NCBI GenBank assembly: GCA_900542185.1
Contig: UQMZ01000002.1
Location: 75,094 to 139,093, forward strand
Length of the DNA: 64,000 bases
DNA from: an uncultured Bacteroidales bacterium
GTDB lineage: Bacteria > Bacteroidota > Bacteroidia > Bacteroidales > Muribaculaceae
Direction: 5' to 3'
A program made the translations under genes and the position numbers. The notes under the pieces were generated by a model, which worked only from the letters and a program-made list of their open reading frames with translations, did no database searches and was not told the origin of the DNA. Position 1 is the first letter of the stretch; every line of letters begins with the position of its first letter. Positions 43,762 through 53,700 of the stretch are shown piece after piece.

Positions 43762-45198
43762 ATGGAAACATTTCTGATTAAGGCAGCCCAGCTGATACTG
43801 GCATTCGCTTTCCTCGTCATAATCCACGAGTTCGGGCACTTCTTCTTCGCCCGAATCTTCGGCGTGAAAGTGGAGAAATTCTACATATTCTTCGACCCCT
43901 GGATCGAGCTGTTCAAATGGAAGCCCAAGGAATACATCGGAGGCTTAGGCAAGACCAGAAAACTGAAATGCAAGGACAATAACGATGCTACTAAGCCCGG
44001 GAAGAAGAAAGGCTTCTGGGGCGACACCGAATATGGAATCGGCTGGCTGCCATTGGGCGGCTATTGCAAGATTGCCGGCATGATCGACGAGTCGATGGAC
44101 ACCGAGCAGATGAAGCAGCCGGCCCAGGAATGGGAATTCCGTTCCAAGCCGGCATGGCAGCGACTCCTTATAATGATAGCGGGCGTCCTGTTCAATTTCC
44201 TGTTGGCAATCCTGATCTATGCAGGCATAGTCTACGCTACGGGCGAGAAGTACGTGCCGTTCAAAGAGGCCAAGATGGGCATGCAGTACAGCGGCGTGGC
44301 CCTGAACGCCGGCTTCCGCGACGGCGACATACCCCTGATGGCCGACTACAAGGAGCTGGACAACCCTGCCGAGGCTCTGATGCAGATGGCCCAGGCCAAG
44401 CGGGTGACCGTATTGCGCGAAGGCAAGCAGGTGGACGTACACATACCGTCCGACTTCCTGCTGCAGCTTGACCGTGAGGCCAAGGCCGACACGGCCTCGT
44501 TCAGTTTCTTCACCTACCGCATTCCGGCTCAGGTGAGCCAGGTTCAGACCGGCGACGGCGCCGATAAGGCCGGCATCGTCCCCGGCGACCGAATCATAGC
44601 CGTAGACACCATCCCGACTCCGGAACTGCTGGGATTCATGCGGACACTCAAGGGACACGACAACCAGACCATCCCGATTACAATAGAACGCAAGAATGGC
44701 GCCCGCCTCGACACCATAGTGAAGAACGTCACCCTGTCCGGGTCTTCCAAGATGGGAATCGGTCTGGAGATAAATCCTGCCGCTTTCTTCAAGAGCAAGG
44801 AGATTCATTACAACCTGCTCCAGTCCGTGCCTCGCGGCGTGGAGATGGGAACCGACAAGCTCACCGGCTATGCCAAGTCGATGAAGATGGTATTCACCAA
44901 GGAGGGAGCCGAGTCCATCGGCGGCTTCGGAGCAATCGGCTCCATCTTCCCCTCGTCGTGGGACTGGATTGCATTCTGGAACATCACGGCATTCCTGTCG
45001 GTGGCCCTGGCGTTCATGAACATCCTGCCCATACCGGCATTGGACGGCGGCCACGTCATGTTCCTGCTCTATGAGGTGATTTTCCGACGCAAGCCGAGCG
45101 AGAAATTCATGGAACGCGCCCAGATAGTGGGCATGATCATTCTGTTCGGCCTGCTGATATACGCCAACGGAATGGATATAGTCCGGCTGTTCAAATAA
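43762..45198 (+). CDS. rseP: RseP-type site-2 zinc protease
   Basis: 478 residues. HEFGH at 22-26 in the first membrane helix supplies zinc ligands; the third ligand is in NILPIPALDGGH near 425. Two PDZ-like regions lie in the periplasmic part (about 205-260 and 275-340; VQTGDGADKAGIVPGDRIIAVD). A charged insertion follows the first helix (KKKGFWGDTEYGIGWLPLGGY). It cuts anti-sigma factors or signal-peptide remnants in the membrane; its target here is unknown. Likely transcribed with dxr. Confidence 0.95.
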   Translation: METFLIKAAQLILAFAFLVIIHEFGHFFFARIFGVKVEKFYIFFDPWIELFKWKPKEYIGGLGKTRKLKCKDNNDATKPGKKKGFWGDTEYGIGWLPLGGYCKIAGMIDESMDTEQMKQPAQEWEFRSKPAWQRLLIMIAGVLFNFLLAILIYAGIVYATGEKYVPFKEAKMGMQYSGVALNAGFRDGDIPLMADYKELDNPAEALMQMAQAKRVTVLREGKQVDVHIPSDFLLQLDREAKADTASFSFFTYRIPAQVSQVQTGDGADKAGIVPGDRIIAVDTIPTPELLGFMRTLKGHDNQTIPITIERKNGARLDTIVKNVTLSGSSKMGIGLEINPAAFFKSKEIHYNLLQSVPRGVEMGTDKLTGYAKSMKMVFTKEGAESIGGFGAIGSIFPSSWDWIAFWNITAFLSVALAFMNILPIPALDGGHVMFLLYEVIFRRKPSEKFMERAQIVGMIILFGLLIYANGMDIVRLFK

Positions 45199-45224
45199 GT
45201 TACGTTTCTTCTAATATCAATGAT

Positions 45225-46409
45225 ATGCCACACAAGATCATAAAGCTTAAGCCCGGCAAGGAGGAATCCGTAATCCGCCGTCATCCCTGGATATTCTCGG
45301 GAGCCATAGCCACATTGCCGCCCCATCTGAAGGAGGGCGAGCTGGTGACAGTGGAGGACAGCACGGGACGCGTGTTGGGCTGCGGACACTACCAGATAGG
45401 CAGCATCGCGGTGCGCATGCTGCAGTTCGACGCCGACACGCTGCCCGACGACTTCTTCATGCAGCGCCTTGAGTCTGCGTTCCGTCTGCGTCAGGACCTC
45501 GGCCTGATCCGCCCCGACAACAACTGCTACCGCCTGGTGCACGGCGAGGGCGACTTCCTGCCAGGTCTGGTCATAGACATATACGGCGACACGGCCGTGA
45601 TGCAGGCGCACAGCCCCGGCATGCACTTCGCACGCGGCGAGGTGGCCGACGCGCTCACACTCCTGCCCGACGCCCGTATCAGAAACGTATATTATAAATC
45701 GGACTCCACACTCCCCTTCAAGGCCGAGCTGGAGCCGGAAAACCAATACCTGATCGGCCAGTATGACGGCAACATCGCCCTGGAGAACGGCCTGCAGTTC
45801 AACATCGACTGGCTGAAGGGTCAGAAAACAGGCTTCTTCGTCGATCAACGCGAGAACCGCAAGCTGCTTGAGAAGTTCGCGCAAGGCAAGCATGTGCTGA
45901 ACATGTTCTGCTACACGGGCGGCTTCTCTGTATACGCCATGCGCGGAGGTGCCGCTTCGGTCGACTCTGTCGACTCGTCGGCCAAGGCCGTGGCACTTAC
46001 CGATGCCAACATCGCACTCAATTTCCCCGACGACTCGCGCCACCGCTCGTTTACCGAGGATGCCTTCAAGTTCCTGAACGACATGCCGGCCGACCATTAC
46101 GACCTGATAGTGCTCGACCCGCCGGCATTCGCCAAGCACCGCGGCGCCATCAAGAACGGTCTGATAGGTTACCGCCGTCTCAACACCCGCGCGTTCGAGA
46201 AGATCAAGCCGGGAGGCATCCTGTTCACGTTCAGCTGCTCGCAGGCCATCACCAAGGAGATGTTCCGCCTGGCGGTATTCTCCGCCTCGGTCAAGGCCGG
46301 ACGTCGGGTGCGCATCCTGCACCAGCTGACGCAGCCCGCCGATCACCCCATCGACATCGCCCACCCCGAAGGCGAATACCTCAAGGGCCTCGTCCTCCAG
46401 GTGGAATAA
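45225..46409 (+). CDS. rlmI: 23S rRNA (cytosine) methyltransferase RlmI family
   Basis: 394 residues. An N-terminal PUA domain (1-75: VIRRHPWIFSGAIATL), the RlmI-type EEHEE domain (about 80-190), then the Rossmann methyltransferase: FFVDQRENR, NMFCYTGGFSVYA (SAM-binding, about 225), IVLDPPAFAKH (about 297) and TFSCSQAI with a Cys near 326. RlmI makes m5C1962 in 23S rRNA of E. coli; exact site here is inferred. 26 nt after rseP. Confidence 0.9.
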   Translation: MPHKIIKLKPGKEESVIRRHPWIFSGAIATLPPHLKEGELVTVEDSTGRVLGCGHYQIGSIAVRMLQFDADTLPDDFFMQRLESAFRLRQDLGLIRPDNNCYRLVHGEGDFLPGLVIDIYGDTAVMQAHSPGMHFARGEVADALTLLPDARIRNVYYKSDSTLPFKAELEPENQYLIGQYDGNIALENGLQFNIDWLKGQKTGFFVDQRENRKLLEKFAQGKHVLNMFCYTGGFSVYAMRGGAASVDSVDSSAKAVALTDANIALNFPDDSRHRSFTEDAFKFLNDMPADHYDLIVLDPPAFAKHRGAIKNGLIGYRRLNTRAFEKIKPGGILFTFSCSQAITKEMFRLAVFSASVKAGRRVRILHQLTQPADHPIDIAHPEGEYLKGLVLQVE

Positions 46410-46434
46410 TTGCTAATTTCTAATCTCTAACCGT

Positions 46435-48525
46435 ATGAAACATATAATTCCCGCTATCATCATGGGCACAGTAGCGACACTGCCGGCCGGCGCCGTGGTT
46501 GACAAGAACTTCAACTACCATGTGGACCGTTTCGCCGACATAGAGGTGCTTCGCTATGAGGTGCCCGAGTTCGACCGCCTGTCACTGAACCAGAAGACGA
46601 TGCTGTACTATCTGAGCGAGGCCGCACAGATGGGCCGCGACATCATCTGGGACCAGAACGGCGTGTACAACCTGCAGATCCGCCAGTTGCTCGAGAACAT
46701 CTACAACAACTACAAGGGCGACCGCAATTCCAAGGACTTCAAGGCATTCGAGAAATACCTGAAGCAGGTATGGTTCGGCAACGGCATACACCACCATTAC
46801 AGCACCGACAAGTTCACCCCGGAATTCTCCGAGGCATTCTTCACCGAGCAGGTCAAGGCTCTGCCCGCAGCCAAGTTGCCCCTGGAGAATGGCGAGACCC
46901 TCGACGCGATGCTGACGAAGCTGACTCCCGTTATCTTCGATCCTACCGTAATGGCCAAGCGCGTGAACCAGGACGGCACCGTCGACGTGGTGGTGAACAG
47001 CGCCAACAACCTGTACGGTCCCGGCGTGACACAAGCCGAGGTCGAGGAATTCTACAACAAACTGAAGGACCCCAACGACCCCACACCTGTAAGCTACGGT
47101 CTGAACGCCAAGGTGGTTAAAGACAAGAACGGCAACCTGCGCGAGATGCGCTATCACCTCACCGGCCTCTACGGGCCGGCCATCGCCAAGATAATATACT
47201 ATCTGGACAAGGCCAAGCAGTATGCCGAGAACGACGCCCAGAAGGCTTACATCACCAAGCTGATAGACTATTACGTTACGGGCGACCTGAAGCTGTTCGA
47301 CGAATACTCCATCCTTTGGGCCGAGGACACCAAGAGCGACGTGGACTTCGTGAACGGTTTCATCGAGAGCTACGGCGACCCGCTTGGCATGACCGGAAGC
47401 TGGGAATCGTACGTCAACTTCAAGAACGCCAAGTCGTCCGACCGCACCGAGAAGATTTCGGGCAACGCCCAGTACTTCGAGGACAATTCGCCGGTAGACA
47501 AGCGCTTCAAGAAGGAGAAGGTGAAGGGTGTGTCGGCCAAGGTGATCAACGCCGCCATGCTGGCCGGCGATGCCTTCCCCTCCACGGCCATCGGCATCAA
47601 CCTGCCCAACTCCAACTGGATCCGCGCTGCCCACGGCTCGAAGTCCGTGACCATCGAGAACATCACCGAGGCTTACGAGATGGCTTCGCACGGCAACGGC
47701 TTCAACGAGGAGTTCGTGATCGACGCTCCGACACGCAAGATGCTGGACGACTATCTCTACATCACCGATATGCTCCACACCGACCTGCACGAGTGTCTGG
47801 GCCACGCCTCGGGCAAGCTTCTGCCCGGCGTCGACCAGGATGCGCTCAAGGAGAACGGCTCTGCCCTGGAGGAAGCTCGCGCCGACCTGTTCGCGCTTTA
47901 TTACCTGGCTGATCCGAAGCTGCAGGAGCTCGGTATTCTTGACAACCCCGACGCATATCAGGCCGAGTACTATAAGTATATGATGAACGGCCTGATGACT
48001 CAGCTGAACCGCATCGAATTAGGCAAGGACGTAGAGGAAGCCCACATGCGCAACCGTCAGCTGATAGCCAAATGGGTGCTGGAGCACGGCAAGAAGAAAG
48101 GCAAAGGGGGCAAAGACGTGGTAGAGCTGGTGAAGAAAGGCGGCAAGACCTACGTAAAGATCAACGACTATCGCAAGATGCGCGAGTTGTTCGGCCAGAT
48201 GCTCGGCGAGGTGCAGCGCGTTAAGAGCGAGGGCGACTACAAGGGCGGCAACGAGCTGATCCAGAAGTATGCCGTCAAGATTGACCCGAAGCTGCACAAG
48301 GAGGTGATCAAACGTTTCTCCACTCTCGATATTCCTCCCTATCGCGGTTTCATCAACCCGGTCTACACTCCGGTGAAGGATCAGAAGGGCAATATCACCG
48401 ACATCAGGATTTCCTGGCCCGAAAGCTACGTAGAGCAGATGATGCGTCTGTCCGACCAGTATTCGCCCCTGACCGGCAAGGTAAAGTGCGAGAACGGCTG
48501 TGCCACAAGCTGCGGTGCCAAGTAA
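46435..48525 (+). CDS. Dipeptidyl peptidase III (M49)
   Basis: 696 residues. Zinc motif HECLGH (His452, Glu453, His457) is the six-residue HExxGH form unique to M49, with the third ligand Glu479 in EEARADLFAL. A likely signal peptide (MKHIIPAIIMGTVATLPAGA) places it in the periplasm. It removes dipeptides from peptide N-termini; Bacteroides homologues are known zinc exopeptidases. Starts 25 nt after rlmI. It fits peptide use along with CstA elsewhere in the window. Confidence 0.92.
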   Translation: MKHIIPAIIMGTVATLPAGAVVDKNFNYHVDRFADIEVLRYEVPEFDRLSLNQKTMLYYLSEAAQMGRDIIWDQNGVYNLQIRQLLENIYNNYKGDRNSKDFKAFEKYLKQVWFGNGIHHHYSTDKFTPEFSEAFFTEQVKALPAAKLPLENGETLDAMLTKLTPVIFDPTVMAKRVNQDGTVDVVVNSANNLYGPGVTQAEVEEFYNKLKDPNDPTPVSYGLNAKVVKDKNGNLREMRYHLTGLYGPAIAKIIYYLDKAKQYAENDAQKAYITKLIDYYVTGDLKLFDEYSILWAEDTKSDVDFVNGFIESYGDPLGMTGSWESYVNFKNAKSSDRTEKISGNAQYFEDNSPVDKRFKKEKVKGVSAKVINAAMLAGDAFPSTAIGINLPNSNWIRAAHGSKSVTIENITEAYEMASHGNGFNEEFVIDAPTRKMLDDYLYITDMLHTDLHECLGHASGKLLPGVDQDALKENGSALEEARADLFALYYLADPKLQELGILDNPDAYQAEYYKYMMNGLMTQLNRIELGKDVEEAHMRNRQLIAKWVLEHGKKKGKGGKDVVELVKKGGKTYVKINDYRKMRELFGQMLGEVQRVKSEGDYKGGNELIQKYAVKIDPKLHKEVIKRFSTLDIPPYRGFINPVYTPVKDQKGNITDIRISWPESYVEQMMRLSDQYSPLTGKVKCENGCATSCGAK

Positions 48526-48537
48526 AATCATTACAGT

Positions 48538-48939
48538 ATGGAGATACCTGAAATCAAACAGTGGTTTTTCGCCCGCCGCAACGGCAACACGGCCGACATC
48601 CTGAAGCGTGGCGGATCGCCGTTCAGGATGATATTCGGTTGCGACGTCCCTTCCATTTCGGAATTAGGACGCCGCATCGGGTTCGACCGTGAGCTGGCGC
48701 TGACTCTGTGGAACGACAGCAACGTGCGCGAATCGCGTCTGCTGGCTCCCTGGCTGATGGACCCGGAGGAGTTCACGCGGCAGGAATGCATCGACATGGC
48801 GTCGGACAGCCGTTGCATGGAGGACGCCATGATGCTCGCATTCCGCGTGCTGAAACGCCGCGACGACGCACAGGAGATTCTCAGGGCGTTGCCCGAAGGC
48901 TCCCACGCCGCAAAAGCCTTAAGGCAGCATCTTGAATAG
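48538..48939 (+). CDS. Small helical protein, AlkD/HEAT-repeat-like
   Basis: 133 residues, starting 12 nt after the peptidase stop. All-helical; the sequence NTADILKRGGSPFRMIFGCDVPSI, ISELGRRIGFD, LALTLWNDSNVRESRLLAPWL and FTRQECIDMAS resembles the N-terminal HEAT repeats of DNA-alkylation-repair AlkD-like proteins (the motif LWxxxxxExRxLA). It is too short for a full AlkD, and similar short proteins exist in Bacteroidales. Function unknown. Transcription probably ends at 49176-49210. Confidence 0.65.
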   Translation: MEIPEIKQWFFARRNGNTADILKRGGSPFRMIFGCDVPSISELGRRIGFDRELALTLWNDSNVRESRLLAPWLMDPEEFTRQECIDMASDSRCMEDAMMLAFRVLKRRDDAQEILRALPEGSHAAKALRQHLE

Positions 48940-48970
48940 CACTGTATTTCACGTATTTATAAACATTATA

Positions 48971-49004
48971 AAAAAGATAGGGCCGCAACCAATGCGGCCC
49001 TATC
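48971..49004 (-). terminator. Terminator for the 49227 gene on the minus strand
   Basis: Perfect 12-bp stem GATAGGGCCGCA / TGCGGCCCTATC (48976-49004), loop ACCAA, then TTTTT on the minus strand (48975-48971). It lies 220 nt beyond the stop of the minus-strand gene. Confidence 0.85.
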
Positions 49005-49175
49005 GCGATTCCACTATAAACTATATCTAACTAAACATAATCGGCAACACTTTCTCACGAAACCATATACCGACTTTCCATATTGCTTACCTACATAACG
49101 CGTGGAATCAGCAATAGTTAGATGCTTTAAAGTTTGTTGACAGATTTAACACAATACATGTTAACTATTTATATT

Positions 49176-49210
49176 CCGGAAGCCCCATGACGGCTTCTGG
49201 ATTTTTGTTT
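49176..49210 (+). terminator. Terminator on the plus strand
   Basis: Nine-bp stem CCGGAAGCC / GGCTTCTGG (one G-U pair), 7-nt loop, then ATTTTTGTTT. It would end the rlmI-DPP III-48538 transcript 240 nt past its last gene and only 17 nt before the minus-strand gene's stop. Confidence 0.8.
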
Positions 49211-49226
49211 CCCAGAGCTTTGGGAT

Positions 49227-50552
49227 TTATCTGAATCGGGTCACAAGAAAGCTGACGGCATCCACATAATCACCCCGGTTCATGGATCCCGTAATCCTTA
49301 CCTTGAACCATCTGAACCCTTGATGCGTGGCAGCAGACACCCATCCTCGCCTGCCGTCGGCTATCAGTCTCCATCGTTGTCGGTGACGGGATGCATACAA
49401 TCGGATTCTCAGACTCTTGCGATCGAAACAGCCTCGCAATGCCGTCATGTACACCCATTTGCGATGTTCGGGGTCACCAAGGTCAAGCGGATCGGTCTCC
49501 TTATCTATATATGGCTCCCATTCATCCTCCTCGTTGTCCTTATTGTCATCCTTACCGTCGTCATCGTCACCTCCCGTACCGCTGCCATTACCACCTGTGC
49601 TGAATTTGTCAAGTAGCTTCCAGTTGCTCAAAGCACCGGGAATAAGCTGTACGGTAATCGGCTTTCCAATGACGATATCTTCTATCGGTATCGACGCTAT
49701 GATGCGCAAGTCGTTCTGAATTGATGCCGTACCTAACACTTCGGTGTCATCAAGACGGTTATAGCGGTAGGCCCGGCATCTCTTTTCTCCGACCATTACC
49801 GTAGTGACGCCCGTTACCTGTATATCCTGAGGGAGCAGTGATGCCTGAGGCGTAGCCACTATATCGATGTGTGTCACATCGCCCCAATCAGCAGGAATTG
49901 ACGATACCGTGATCTGTAAGCCGCATGGATTGTTTATGATATCGGTGACGGTACGTGCATCCTCCTCCCCGATAAGATATGAGTCAATCGGCATTATTGG
50001 CGAATGCGGATTAATCTGCATCAGCGTCAATGGCTGGGTCATTTCACGGTTCTCGTCTTTCTTACGCAAAGCCCATCCAACCTTGAACGGCGAAGTAAAT
50101 AGATTATGTCCGTTTGCGGCCGTGATATACTGCTTCAGTAACCCGGATACAGCTGCTGTCACATTCTTCAGAAGAGTATCTGAAGCGGGATTCGTCACAT
50201 TGCCGAAGTCTCCTGTCATCCAGGCCGTCACCCTCGCGCGGTCAGCTTCTGGCACACGGAACTGCACCGTGCCACGCGGATACCCGCTCACATCCGATAT
50301 CCAATCCGTCAGCCTCGCCTTCACCATCCCGAACGCCACCGACACAGACCCTGCGTCAGGATTGGAAGCTCCAATGGAACTTTCAGAACTATTTAAGTTT
50401 GCCAAAGACTCTGAATACGCGGAACTTTCCGATTCCGCCAACTCATCCCACACTTCCTGCAGTTCATAGTCCGGGTGCCACAATTGAAGCATCTTTATCC
50501 GGTCATGCAGGTTCTCCTTCCCCAGCTTCACCCTTACAATTTTGCCTTTCAT
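49227..50552 (-). CDS. Unrecognised 441-residue protein
   Basis: No family recognised. Basic start (MKGKIVRVKLGKENLHDRIK) without signal peptide or membrane helix. A Ser-rich segment (40-58), a conserved-looking block (GMVKARLTDWISDVSGYPRG, about 70-90; FGNVTNPASDTLLKNVTAAV, about 110-130), a beta-rich middle (IVATPQASLLPQDIQVTGV), an acidic Gly/Asp linker (about 315-340) and a basic C-terminus (DRKSLRIRLYASRHRQRWR). The composition resembles phage or island proteins, but no phage gene adjoins. It has its own -7 box and lies between terminators, so it is a single-gene unit. Confidence 0.75.
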   Translation of the reverse strand: MKGKIVRVKLGKENLHDRIKMLQLWHPDYELQEVWDELAESESSAYSESLANLNSSESSIGASNPDAGSVSVAFGMVKARLTDWISDVSGYPRGTVQFRVPEADRARVTAWMTGDFGNVTNPASDTLLKNVTAAVSGLLKQYITAANGHNLFTSPFKVGWALRKKDENREMTQPLTLMQINPHSPIMPIDSYLIGEEDARTVTDIINNPCGLQITVSSIPADWGDVTHIDIVATPQASLLPQDIQVTGVTTVMVGEKRCRAYRYNRLDDTEVLGTASIQNDLRIIASIPIEDIVIGKPITVQLIPGALSNWKLLDKFSTGGNGSGTGGDDDDGKDDNKDNEEDEWEPYIDKETDPLDLGDPEHRKWVYMTALRGCFDRKSLRIRLYASRHRQRWRLIADGRRGWVSAATHQGFRWFKVRITGSMNRGDYVDAVSFLVTRFR

Positions 50553-50560
50553 TTTTTCAG

Positions 50561-50568
50561 CAAAATTA
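50561..50568 (-). promoter_or_regulatory. -7 box 8 nt before the 49227-50552 gene start
   Basis: Minus strand TAATTTTG (50568-50561), then CTGAAAAA, then ATG (50552). No TTTG at the -33 position. A very short leader is predicted. Confidence 0.5.
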
Positions 50569-50678
50569 TCTTACCCCTCCCATCCCCCTTCCTTATCCGT
50601 TAAACTATGAAATCCCACGAATTGAAATAATATTTAGGTACCTAATCAGAAAAAGGAGCCGTGTATTGGCAGGCTTAG

Positions 50679-50715
50679 AAAAAATCCTGCTCCCGCAATA
50701 ATTACGGGAACAGGA
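50679..50715 (-). terminator. Terminator of the glycan-degradation operon
   Basis: Minus strand hairpin: TCCTG-x-TCCCG (50685-50695) pairs with CGGGA-x-CAGGA (50705-50715), with one mismatch, followed by TTTTTT (50684-50679). It lies 31 nt after the 50746 stop. Confidence 0.85.
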
Positions 50716-50745
50716 CATAAATGCAATTACAGTGCAATTAGATTA

Positions 50746-53700
50746 TCAGTGTATTACCACCTTATGATTGTTGACCAGATAGAGACCCTGAGCCAGCGGT
50801 ACTGCCGCACAGTTGTCGACAGTAAGTCGGCGGACCACGCGTCCGTCCATTGTATAAATCACCACCTCGGCCGGAGCCGCGGTCTCGATCAATACCACAC
50901 CCTCGGCAGGAGTAACGCGAAAAAAGCTATCACTGCCGCGTTCATCAATTCCCGAGGCCGTCGAATTGTTTATCTTTACGAAGTTAAGGCTCTGTGCATG
51001 ATTGGCGAGAGTCTCGGCGGCATCGGCATCGGCAGGGGAATAAATCTCCAGACTTGATTTCATGAGCTTGCCCGACACATGGGCTGCGATTTCTTCCGCG
51101 TTCATACCGGAACGCCAGAACCAGATTTCGCCTAAGTTGATCGGAGTGGTGGAATTCCCCAGCACAACCTCGCCTAAGGTAAGACGCTCGTTGACACTTC
51201 CGGCAAGTACGCCGTCGATGTACAGGAAGGTAATGCCACGGGCAAAATAATGAGTAAGTGTAAGATGATGCATCTTACCGTCGGCCATCGGTTTGGATTC
51301 ACTTGTCAGCGGATCCTTTAGAGGAGAATTGTAGATCACTGAACCGTCAGCTTTCACGGCAAGCGAGCCTTGATACTGCCCCTTGGCGCCGTGCAGGAAT
51401 GTATAGATTGTGGCATCCTCATTGGCGGATGCAAGCACATCGAGGGTGAACGCCTGTGCCCTGCCTTCAGGAGTGAAGCTCAGGTATTTGCCGGAGTCGA
51501 GGGTGACAGAGCCACTGCTGACACGCTCAGGCAGAGGCTTGCCCTGGGCCAGGGCGTCAAAGAGCGACGGCACTATAGCCTGCATGAACTGACGGTGACC
51601 TTCCTGATTGGGATGCGCCACATCGGCGATGTAACCTGCGGCCCAGTGTCCCGCTCCGTCATCAATGGCGCCAAGCACATTCACCGAGGGCACGTCCCAC
51701 TCGTGAATCAGCATATTCATGGACTTGACCGATGCATAGTCATCGGCATCATAGTCGCCGCGGGTATAATTGTTCACCACTACGGGCACCTTTCCGTCGG
51801 CGCGCATACGCTCGATCAGGGTCAGCATATTGTCACGGAAACCGTTGAATACTTTCTCGCGGTCTGCAGCGCCATGTATACCCTCGTTTCCCAGCGACAG
51901 GCCTATCATTACATACCGGCCGAAATCGTTAAGCATATCGTCATAACGGTCAAGCAGATTCGTCGTGGTATTGCCACCGATCGATATGCCGGACGTATGG
52001 AGGGGATATTCGCTCAGGCCATCGGCAGTGCGCTGTTGCAGCTGCTGGCCGTAAAGATAGGCATAACCTTTCCAATCGCCGGCACCCTGGCCGTTGGCTA
52101 CGGACGATCCGAATACCGACACACGATGTTCGTTGACAGGAGCGTTCAGGGTGTATATACCACCGTTAAGGTCCACACGTATGGTGTATTCACCGTTGTT
52201 GAGACGTATATTTTCACCGTTGTAACCATCCGACACCAGACCCACTCTATTGCTGCCCGCTATACGGCGTATTGCCATGGCATCGCTGCTGTTGAGTGTG
52301 AAATATATATAATGAGTCAGATATTCGCCATTGACACTCTTGTCGAGCGCAACGGTGCTTTCCCAGCATCCATTGCCGGCATATTCCAGCACCGTGCCTT
52401 CGGGTGCAATCGAACCGCAGATATCAAACGATGTGATGGGAAGCACCTCCACAGTCTGAGTGTTGGCATTCAGCAATATGCGCACCACCGATTCGGTATC
52501 GGACACGAAATCGTCACCGCCGAAATCAAACGCACCCTCGCTGTCGGATGCGCCCAAAGTCACAACGGATTCATCGGCACAAGTGGCCGAGAAGCTGTAA
52601 TTGCCGACGCCCAACTTCAGATAGGCGGAATAGATACCGGTATTTATGCCGGTGGGCATCACCGGCGACATTGCCACCGTCGAACCCTCGACTGCGTCGC
52701 CTGTGACAGATACGGATACAATCTCCGGACGTTGTTCCGGAGCCTGTTCCGGAGTAAATTCCTCGAGTTTGAGCAGATTCAGATGAGCCATCCCTTTATT
52801 ACGCTCGATGGTAAACACCAGACGGCCGTCGGATGTAGGATAGATATAATCGCTCACTGCCACATTGCGCACATTGCCATGCACGCCGGAGCCCCCGATG
52901 CCACGTCCCGAGAACCACTGGTAATCGCGCCACGACGTGCTACCTTCAAGACGGAAGAAACCATTGCGGTCGTCGGTCTCGCTGGTTGCGCGGCTGCCGA
53001 AAGCATGGATTCGGTAGGCTTTTTGCGGATCAACGCCAGTGAACTCCACACTCACGGATGGCTGACTCAATTCCACATATACATAGTCGCCCGTAGCGGA
53101 AGCCACTGCAAGATCGCGCAGATTCTCTACAGTCGGTTCCTTCAGACCACCATTGTCTCCTCCATTGGTCTTGAGATAATCCATGAGCGTGGCGGTGATA
53201 CCGGTGTCGGCGTTGTCGGCATTGACAAGAGACACAGCCGTGCCCTTAGGAATCACGTCGACCCATCCGTTGGAACCGGTAGTTCCGAAGAAATTGTTCC
53301 AGTAATGGCCGTTCGCATCAGCGCCTTCGCTCTTATGCCAGCGGTTGTTGGGCGCGACTCCGTTTTCGCCGAAGTCGATATACATTGCCTGACTGAACGT
53401 CAGACCGAGGTCGGGGCGTTCGGCCTCGATTTCCTCGACCTTCATGGCATTGATATGCATCATGTTCTGCACACGGCTGATTGTAAACGTGATGCATCCG
53501 TTTTCATCAGGAAAAATCGGCTCGCTGACGCTTATATGGCTGTTGTTGCCGTTGTAGCCCCCTTCGCCGCAACCTTCGCCGGCCATCTGATGGTTTTCGC
53601 TCCAGCTGTTAAGGCCCCGGAAAGTATATCGTCCGATACGTGTCTGGTTATTGGCCCGGCTGCCGAAAGCATGGAATCGGTAGGCTTTTGTCTGGTCCAG

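Noticed and set aside
48976..49004. Perfect hairpin read as a possible tRNA or small structured RNA
   Set aside because: A 12-bp stem with a 5-nt loop followed by a T-run is a terminator; no cloverleaf can be drawn.
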